NCBI GenBank assembly: GCA_937906355.1
Contig: CALCWF010000125.1
Location: 1 to 11,785, forward strand
Length of the DNA: 11,785 nt
Source: an uncultured Rickettsiales bacterium
GTDB taxonomy: Bacteria > Pseudomonadota > Alphaproteobacteria > Rickettsiales > Deianiraeaceae
Direction of reading: 5' to 3'
Position numbers and translations under genes: made by a program. Shown here in pieces: positions 6,570 through 11,785 of the stretch. The notes beneath the pieces are model-generated. The model had not been told where the DNA came from, searched no databases, and worked only from the letters and a program-made list of their open reading frames with translations. Every line of letters begins with the position of its first letter. The stretch's first letter is position 1.

Positions 6570-7190
6570 ATGAGTATTTTTCTCTCTCCACAAGATTGCG
6601 TGCTTAGTGCTGATGAGTGCGTGAAGCTATCGTATGATCTGTGCGGTCGCAACTATACAGTATGGTGTAAAAAGGAGAATGTCGGTCTAGCTCAGAGAAT
6701 ATATGATATTGTGTTACCGATAGTGGAAAGAACAAATACGGCTAATCATAGTCTACAATTTGATAAGATAGTTTTTACGGCGATGTTCGATGCTCTTGCA
6801 ATTGAGATCGAAAAGAATGATAAAAAGGAGTTGGAGAATGGAGCAAAGAATATAGAAGAAGAGGAGGAGAAAATTTCGGAAAATCCGGAGTCGCCAGATG
6901 AACAAGGATTATCTAAAAAAACGGTAGAAGATAAATCAGCGGAAGATAATGCAATTGACGATGCCACTAGTCATAGCGAGTATGTGTGTAATAGCGACGA
7001 TAATACGAAAAACGATATTTGCGACGATGAAACTATTCATCATAACGATGACAAAGCTTACTTATCGAGTAGAGAAGAAGTAGATGAAGAGCATGACAAC
7101 CGTCGTGTATATAGTGACAATGGATATACGTATGAAGATACTGTTAAGGACGTTATTGAGATACTTAGCAAGATTAGAGATGAATTATAA
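6570..7190 (+). CDS. ZapA-like cell-division protein with a long acidic tail (tentative)
   Basis: The first 85 of 206 residues fit the short ZapA pattern: a beta strand VKLSYDLCGRNYTVWC (residues 18-33) with the GR-x-Y-x-V-x-C core, then a helix around GLAQRIYDIVLPIVE, then FDKIVFTAMFDALAIEIEK (64-82), resembling the long ZapA helix. ZapA bundles FtsZ filaments at the division site; alphaproteobacterial forms are usually about 100-130 residues. Here residues 84-185 are very acidic and low-complexity, ending in a predicted helix YEDTVKDVIEILSKIRDEL. I prefer the ATG at 6570; a TTG at 6546 would add 8 residues. Neither has a good ribosome binding site. The gene is convergent with the deubiquitinase. 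The ZapA link comes from pattern reading only and could be wrong. Confidence 0.5.
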   Translation: MSIFLSPQDCVLSADECVKLSYDLCGRNYTVWCKKENVGLAQRIYDIVLPIVERTNTANHSLQFDKIVFTAMFDALAIEIEKNDKKELENGAKNIEEEEEKISENPESPDEQGLSKKTVEDKSAEDNAIDDATSHSEYVCNSDDNTKNDICDDETIHHNDDKAYLSSREEVDEEHDNRRVYSDNGYTYEDTVKDVIEILSKIRDEL

Positions 7191-7235
7191 CTCTATTATT
7201 TGATATGCGGTAGGTATCTATTTAGACTTTCGATA

Positions 7236-9683
7236 TTATTGAGTTTGTACAGAGTTTTTATTACGTTGCAATTGTTCGGTGCCTAATAGTGGAGTATTGC
7301 CGTTATTTCGCGTCGCCCTTTCTTCCACGTGTTGCTTATATTTTTCTGCCAAGAAAATGGTTATTATCAATATACATAATATGATATATACGAGATAGTC
7401 GTACCATTGCCATTGACCTGCCGTTGCTCCTTTTTGATTATTGGATATATCTGTATTGTTTTTAGTATCAGTAGCACCGTTATTTTTGTTTTGTTCTGTA
7501 TTTATTTGCGTATTTTTACTATTATTAGCGGGGACTAATACTGTGTTATTTGGTAATTTAATGTTATTATTTTTTTCTTTATTTATATTGTCTTTGTGTC
7601 TACCTCTTGTTATCCAACCACTATTTCTTCCGTATCTTATTGACTGTTTCATACTATCGTCTCTTGACGATTCATTAGCATCATAGTTGTCATTTTCGCT
7701 TTTATTTAGACTACTATTATACCAACTTGATGACAGACTACCGCCGTTGTTGTTATTGTATATTTTTGACTTTGGTCGCAATATGTCGTTTAGAATATCT
7801 TGTTTATTTTTATTAGCAGTGTCGTTTTTGTTATTGAGTTTGTTATTGAGTATAATAGGTTTTTGTTTTGAATGGAGTTTATTTCTCTTAAATGCTTCCT
7901 GCATCTTTTGGAGTTGTTTTTTTTCCTCTTCTTTTTTTTTCTGTCGTTGTTCAAGTATTTGTTGTTGTTCGTTTTGTTTGGCGAGAGATCTTTTTGTTGC
8001 AAGCGTCAGCATGGCGTTGTCTATGAAATCGCGAAGAGGACCGTCGGTCACGAGTATTGTGTCATTTGATTTTATCATGCCGACAAATCTACTACCATCT
8101 TTGATGAATGTTTCACTATTTTGAACAACGAACTCACAGTTCAGCTTTTGTTCCACGTTTTGCATATCTTTGTAAGAGAATTCTTTTTTGTTGACGTTCG
8201 AAGGAAATGATTGGACTTCGATAAGCGTTTCGTTTGTGTCGTTTATTGTAATTTTTGTGCCTTGAAAATGAATATTTTTGATTAGTTGAACCGTAAGAGT
8301 ATCTGTATGTGAAGAATCGTGCGGTGTGTCGCCGATGGAAAAAACAGGCACCATTCCTGCTCCCGCTCCTGCACCCGCTCCCGTGACTGCACCCGCTCCT
8401 GTGCCTGCACCCGCTCCCGTGCCTGCACCCGCTTCTGTGCCCATTCCTGCATTGACGATAGGGTTGGGATGCATGGCTGGATTATTAATAATATTATGTA
8501 TATTATATGCATTAGTATGAATTAGTTGTTTAGGAATTTGTATTTTTATTTGATTTCCAAGTTTAGCACCAACGATTCCTTTATGATCACGGTTTACATT
8601 ATAGATGAATACGTTTTTTAAATTATTAAACGATATATCTCTATTAGCAAAATAGTCTGTCATGCTAAAATTAATATGTTTATCGTAACTAGATAATTTG
8701 TCTTGATAGAATTGTTTGTATGTATAATTACCTGCGTTGATTTTATCAAAATCGCTCTGTTTCATGTAAAACATTACATGTGGAACTATTTCGCCAGTCG
8801 CTTTGTTACCATTATTAGAACCGTCGTCAAAAAGGTCATATCCACTATCACTTCTTATGCATTGACATCGGTAATGTCCTCTGTTTAGTGTACCATTATG
8901 AATTATACGTGAGATCAAAATATATTTTTCGTTGTTAAATTTAATTTCATTCTTTATCGCATAGTTTTCGTCTTTGAAATTATTGAAAACTGAACGAAGA
9001 ACCGTAGGTGCTGTGAGCGGTGTAATTTTATACTCAACTTGCTGTTTATCGTTTCCACCATTTAGATCAATTAAAGCATTGTTTACTTCCTTAGCGGAAT
9101 CCTCTGTGGCTTTTTCAATATTATTTTTAATATCTCCGTTATCTGGCGGTATGATGACTTCTTCATAATGTTCGTATGCTTTATTTGTAAAATTACTTAC
9201 TGTATACTTCGTTTCCTTTTCTTTATAGAAAGAAAAAAATAAATTTTTTACCGGAAGTTCAAGATTGTTGTTTAAAATGTCGATAAAATGGTAAAAGGCC
9301 TCGTCGGAACTTTGTTGTGAGTTTTCTATTCGATGATTAGTTATATGCCATGTTTGTTGGAACCCTTTGTACATATCGTTGAATATTCTTATAGCTTCAT
9401 TTGATGAACTGGCTCTTAGAAGATTGGCATATTGCACTATTAGTTGTTGCTTGGAAGTGGCTGGTTTTTTATTTTTATTGGCATATCTTATAACCAAGTC
9501 TGTTATGAATGGGAACTGAGATATCGATTGAAGCATTGAATAAAAATAACACGACATTGTGGCATTGTGTGAAATATTTTTAAGTATATCAATTTGATTG
9601 AATTTTGAGATATTGTTGTTGCCGGTTATAATTTCATCGTCCTCGAAAAATGCTTTATTATTTCCGGCGTTATTTACGTTCAT
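7236..9683 (-). CDS. USP-family (C19) deubiquitinase-like protein with C-terminal membrane anchor; probable host-directed effector
   Basis: This 815-residue protein carries the ubiquitin-specific protease signature. The Cys box is HNATMSCYFYSMLQSI with Cys45 as nucleophile and Asn40 five residues before it, as for the oxyanion Asn in USPs. The QQ box is QQSSDEAFYHFIDIL (123-137). The His box is RGHYRCQC with His270, and YDLFDDGSN supplies Asp286. The catalytic domain spans about 30-310. A Gly-Ala/Thr repeat (413-444), an unrecognised region (460-560), a Gln/Lys/Glu coiled coil (565-600) and an Asn-rich linker follow. One membrane helix at about 761-779 (YDYLVYIILCILIITIFLA) leaves a 36-residue polar tail. 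There is no N-terminal signal peptide. Such proteases cleave ubiquitin from host proteins and are rare in bacteria; Amoebophilus is a precedent. Acquisition from a eukaryote and delivery by a secretion system are inferences. The ATG at 9683 lacks a clear ribosome binding site. Confidence 0.85.
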   Translation of the reverse strand: MNVNNAGNNKAFFEDDEIITGNNNISKFNQIDILKNISHNATMSCYFYSMLQSISQFPFITDLVIRYANKNKKPATSKQQLIVQYANLLRASSSNEAIRIFNDMYKGFQQTWHITNHRIENSQQSSDEAFYHFIDILNNNLELPVKNLFFSFYKEKETKYTVSNFTNKAYEHYEEVIIPPDNGDIKNNIEKATEDSAKEVNNALIDLNGGNDKQQVEYKITPLTAPTVLRSVFNNFKDENYAIKNEIKFNNEKYILISRIIHNGTLNRGHYRCQCIRSDSGYDLFDDGSNNGNKATGEIVPHVMFYMKQSDFDKINAGNYTYKQFYQDKLSSYDKHINFSMTDYFANRDISFNNLKNVFIYNVNRDHKGIVGAKLGNQIKIQIPKQLIHTNAYNIHNIINNPAMHPNPIVNAGMGTEAGAGTGAGAGTGAGAVTGAGAGAGAGMVPVFSIGDTPHDSSHTDTLTVQLIKNIHFQGTKITINDTNETLIEVQSFPSNVNKKEFSYKDMQNVEQKLNCEFVVQNSETFIKDGSRFVGMIKSNDTILVTDGPLRDFIDNAMLTLATKRSLAKQNEQQQILEQRQKKKEEEKKQLQKMQEAFKRNKLHSKQKPIILNNKLNNKNDTANKNKQDILNDILRPKSKIYNNNNGGSLSSSWYNSSLNKSENDNYDANESSRDDSMKQSIRYGRNSGWITRGRHKDNINKEKNNNIKLPNNTVLVPANNSKNTQINTEQNKNNGATDTKNNTDISNNQKGATAGQWQWYDYLVYIILCILIITIFLAEKYKQHVEERATRNNGNTPLLGTEQLQRNKNSVQTQ
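8350..8450. repeat. GC-rich tandem repeat coding Gly-Ala in the deubiquitinase
   Basis: Four near-identical 18-bp units based on CCTGCACCCGCTCCCGTG lie at 8368-8385, 8386-8403, 8404-8421 and 8422-8439, themselves made of 6-bp sub-units. CCATTCCTGC occurs at both ends (8351-8360 and 8441-8450), exactly 90 bp apart. The block is much richer in GC than its surroundings. Because the unit is a multiple of three, copy-number change would alter length without a frameshift. Confidence 0.85.
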
Positions 9684-9769
9684 GAAATATACATAGAATT
9701 ATACAATTTTTACTATTATATTCCACTTGAAAAATAAAAAAAATACTAGTATTTGACGACAAGTTTGCC
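9684..9769. promoter_or_regulatory. Divergent promoter region between the deubiquitinase gene and ruvB
   Basis: The 86-bp gap must drive both genes. On the minus strand two TATAAT boxes (9698-9703 and 9715-9720) could serve the deubiquitinase, though neither has a good -35. On the plus strand TTGAAA (9727-9732) is a possible -35 for ruvB without a convincing -10. TACTAGTA is a small palindrome between them. Confidence 0.35.
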
Positions 9770-10759
9770 ATGGACGATATTAGAAATCTTGATGAAAATG
9801 CTATCGACGAGAATATAGCTATTTCACTGCGTCCACAGAGCATTGACGAGTTCATTGGACAGTCGAATTTGCTAGATAATCTTAGAATTTTTATTTCCGC
9901 CGCAAAAAAGAGGGGAACACAGATGGATCATTGTTTGTTTTACGGACCTCCCGGACTTGGAAAAACTACTCTTGCTAACATTATCGCTAAGGAAATGGAC
10001 GTGAATATACGTACGACTTCTGGTCCTATGTTGATGAAGACAGGCGATTTGGCGGCTATTTTGACTAATTTGCAGAAAGGCGATGTGCTATTTATTGACG
10101 AGATTCATCGTATGCCAGTTGCTGTTGAGGAGGTGCTATACTCAGCGATGGAGGACAATAGACTTGACATAATAATTGGGACTGGACCTTCCGCTAGAAC
10201 TGTGAAGATCGATCTCAATCCGTTCACGTTGATAGGTGCAACGACTCGTCTTGGATTGTTGTCTAATCCACTAAAAGATAGATTTGGTATAACGATGCAG
10301 GTTGAGTTTTATGACGCGAAGGATCTTGCAAAGATAGTCGGTCGTTATGCGTATAAGCACGATGTAGAGATAGACGATGGTGCTAAGATGAAGATAGGAG
10401 AGAGAGCTCGCGGGACGCCACGTATTGCGATAAGATTGATAAAGAGAGTGATTGATATTGCTACGTATCTGGATCGCCATAAGATAGACGAAGAACTGGC
10501 TAATGACGCACTTGATAAGCTTGGCGTTGATAGTCTCGGACTCGATGGAATTGACAAGAAGTATCTCAATTTCATAAACTCTAACTATAAAGGCGGTCCT
10601 GTCGGGATAGAGACGATTACTGCCGGTCTTTCAGAGGATGCGGGGACGATAGAAGACGTCGTCGAGCCATTCCTGTTGCAATCTGGATTATTAGAGAGAA
10701 CGCCACGCGGACGTGTTTTGACGCTAAAATGTATACAACATTTGAGAAGCTTGAAGTAA
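9770..10759 (+). CDS. ruvB: Holliday junction branch-migration helicase RuvB
   Basis: RuvB is the hexameric AAA+ motor that, with RuvA, drives branch migration of Holliday junctions in recombinational repair. The 329 residues match the family's usual length. Walker A is GPPGLGKTT (59-67), Walker B is LFIDEIHR (107-114), sensor 1 is GATTR (156-160), the arginine finger is Arg171 in NPLKDRFG, and ARGTPRIAIRLIKRV is sensor 2. The C-terminal winged helix has GGPVGIETITAGLSEDAGTIEDVVEP and ends with ERTPRGRVLT. All key residues are present, so it should be active. ruvA and ruvC are not in this window; instead the gene is flanked by a divergent effector-like gene and a minus-strand glycosyltransferase pair. 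No good ribosome binding site precedes the ATG. Confidence 0.97.
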   Translation: MDDIRNLDENAIDENIAISLRPQSIDEFIGQSNLLDNLRIFISAAKKRGTQMDHCLFYGPPGLGKTTLANIIAKEMDVNIRTTSGPMLMKTGDLAAILTNLQKGDVLFIDEIHRMPVAVEEVLYSAMEDNRLDIIIGTGPSARTVKIDLNPFTLIGATTRLGLLSNPLKDRFGITMQVEFYDAKDLAKIVGRYAYKHDVEIDDGAKMKIGERARGTPRIAIRLIKRVIDIATYLDRHKIDEELANDALDKLGVDSLGLDGIDKKYLNFINSNYKGGPVGIETITAGLSEDAGTIEDVVEPFLLQSGLLERTPRGRVLTLKCIQHLRSLK

Positions 10760-10776
10760 GAAAGTTCAATTAATTT

Positions 10777-10796
10777 TAACTAACTAACTAACTAAC
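10777..10796. repeat. Five tandem TAAC units (six-frame stop cluster) after ruvB
   Basis: TAAC repeats five times, 18 bases after the ruvB stop. With a 4-bp period it places TAA in all three plus frames and TAG in all three minus frames. The rest of the 10760-10897 gap shows no gene, strong hairpin or promoter that I can support. Confidence 0.8.
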
Positions 10797-10897
10797 GCAG
10801 ATATATAGTGATGTTGATTTAAGAGTAGAACGACAAGAACATAATGACAGTGAATTTACCACAAAGATAGTATATACAAATGCTCCCTAAGGTCAAA

Positions 10898-11113
10898 TTA
10901 TTTTTTCTTTGAAGACTTTATGAGTCCGTAAATTGACGCACTTATCCAGATGAAATCGAATATTGCACTGGCGATATCTATAAATAGAAGCCCCTTTATA
11001 AAAAATAAAAATACAACAGTATACACTCCTACGTTATCTGTTTTTTGCAGATATAGATAACCGAGTGTACTCATCAAGTTGGCTATAAGACTTATTACAT
11101 TTGCAGTAATCAT
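10898..11113 (-). CDS. Small three-helix membrane protein, CBU_0592-like
   Basis: This 71-residue protein is almost entirely hydrophobic, with three probable membrane helices: about 3-22 (TANVISLIANLMSTLGYLYL), 30-48 (VYTVVFLFFIKGLLFIDIA) and 50-66 (AIFDFIWISASIYGLI), then a basic tail SSKKK. The pattern of a first helix ending in YLYLQKT, a central helix, and a last helix with F-WISASIYGLI resembles the CBU_0592-like family of small membrane proteins, whose function is unknown. It lies 35 bp downstream of the GT8 gene on the same strand and is probably co-transcribed. No strong ribosome binding site is seen. The assignment rests on remembered family features, not a search. Confidence 0.6.
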   Translation of the reverse strand: MITANVISLIANLMSTLGYLYLQKTDNVGVYTVVFLFFIKGLLFIDIASAIFDFIWISASIYGLIKSSKKK

Positions 11114-11148
11114 ATATACAGCTTACAACTAAAATTGTCTATCTTTCA

Positions 11149-11785
11149 TTATATCTTACTACGATTGTTTCGTCTGCTGGCAACAACTATTGCAATAACT
11201 CCGAGTATTATACCAAATGCAACTAGTGCATACAAAATGATAATATGTCTATTGTTTCTTTTGTATATAGACTCTTTACGTAGTTTTGATTTCATATTAT
11301 AGTATGTAAACGCACTGTTTATCTCATTTTCGAAATCTGTATATGGGACGATTTGCCAAAATTCGTTAGCAAATAATTCATCTTTCTTTTTCCAAGGCTT
11401 ATCGGTACCTACATAGTGAAATACTACACTGTTCTTAATGAAGTTTTGTTCTTCTGCACTGCTGTATTTCATTTCTTTACTATATCCGCTATATTCTGCC
11501 GTCATGTTGTTAAATTTTCTATCAAGAATCTTGTAGTTGCTGTCGAAATATATATTCAATATATCCTGATCCTGAAGGGATAAATACTTGTTTTGACTAT
11601 ATTTTCTACCAAGCTCGAAAAGTTTATCTTTAACGTCGTCGTGTCTGTATTTTTCGCAGTTGAATAGTAGCATTCCACTGTTAAAGTACTTATGATCTTT
11701 TGATATCTTGGCTATGTGTTTATTTATTCTCGTTACATACCGCTTGATAAAACGTTTATTCTCGGGAACGGCACCAATCGTATAG
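11149..11785 (-). CDS. GT8-family glycosyltransferase with C-terminal membrane anchor, 5' end outside window
   Basis: The frame is open to the right edge, so the ATG at 11673 is internal; the codons before it read HKYFNSG and continue directly into MLLFNCEKYR. YFNSGMLLFN, LQDQDILNIYF and HYVGTDKPWKK match the GT8 core (FNSGxxLxN, DQDxLN, and the metal-binding HxxGxxKPW). GT8 enzymes such as LgtC and WaaI move galactose or glucose from UDP-sugars onto lipooligosaccharide. The DxD motif would lie in the missing N-terminal part. After the catalytic domain comes a basic stretch (KSKLRKESIYKRNNRH), then one membrane helix IIILYALVAFGIILGVIAIVVA and a short basic tail, an unusual C-terminal anchor that would hold the enzyme on the inner membrane where core sugars are added. 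It lies upstream of the small membrane protein. Confidence 0.85.
   Translation of the reverse strand, partial: YTIGAVPENKRFIKRYVTRINKHIAKISKDHKYFNSGMLLFNCEKYRHDDVKDKLFELGRKYSQNKYLSLQDQDILNIYFDSNYKILDRKFNNMTAEYSGYSKEMKYSSAEEQNFIKNSVVFHYVGTDKPWKKKDELFANEFWQIVPYTDFENEINSAFTYYNMKSKLRKESIYKRNNRHIIILYALVAFGIILGVIAIVVASRRNNRSKI

Noticed and set aside
8350..8450. CRISPR array
   Set aside because: The repeats are contiguous 18-bp units without spacers and lie in frame in a coding gene.
8326..8520. Plus-strand ORF encoding a Pro-Ala repeat
   Set aside because: It is the complement of the Gly-Ala repeat in the deubiquitinase, whose catalytic motifs prove the minus-strand frame. No ribosome binding site or promoter was seen.
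10760..10897. RNA gene or small ORF after ruvB
   Set aside because: No tRNA arms, stable fold or ribosome binding site could be seen; only the TAAC tract stands out.
11671..11673. ATG as the start of the GT8 gene
   Set aside because: Codons before it, ending YFNSG, complete a conserved GT8 motif, so the gene continues off the window.

Overview
The window is AT-rich and gene-dense. It looks like part of a host-associated alphaproteobacterium, most likely a Rickettsiales-type intracellular symbiont. The reasons are a fused folK-folP gene, an LpxI-type (DUF1009) lipid A enzyme, a short ExoD-family membrane protein, a rickettsial-style outer-membrane beta-barrel antigen, many Lys/Asn-rich low-complexity proteins, and a large eukaryote-like ubiquitin-specific protease. 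The lineage is inferred from gene content only and I do not name a genus.

Layout. (1) 1-1061, plus: the 3' part of a bifunctional HPPK-DHPS folate gene, cut by the window edge. (2) 1177-2850, minus: an exoD-lpxI pair 6 bp apart, convergent with folKP. (3) 2898-2955: two near-consensus promoters pointing in opposite directions. Their -35 boxes together form a perfect 14-bp palindrome. One serves exoD-lpxI and the other serves an outer-membrane protein gene (2991-4319). (4) 4495-7190, plus: three unfamiliar genes. They encode a small membrane-anchored protein, a secreted Lys/Ser/Asn-rich protein behind a consensus promoter with almost no 5' leader, and a ZapA-like protein with a long acidic tail. 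(5) 7236-9683, minus: an 815-residue USP-family deubiquitinase with the catalytic Cys/His/Asp, a Gly-Ala repeat, a coiled coil and a C-terminal membrane anchor. (6) 9770-10759, plus: ruvB, divergent from the deubiquitinase. (7) 10898-11785, minus: a small CBU_0592-like membrane protein downstream of a GT8 glycosyltransferase that runs off the window and ends in a membrane helix.

Together the genes describe a Gram-negative cell envelope that makes lipid A (LpxI) and surface glycans (GT8, possibly ExoD) and displays a surface antigen. The cell also appears equipped to act on host ubiquitin signalling. The most notable signals are the deubiquitinase, the symmetric divergent promoter linking lipid A synthesis to an outer-membrane protein, LpxI's loss of usually conserved acidic residues, and the arrangement of repeats and promoter before the secreted unknown protein. 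No tRNA, rRNA, CRISPR array, insertion sequence or integrase was seen.
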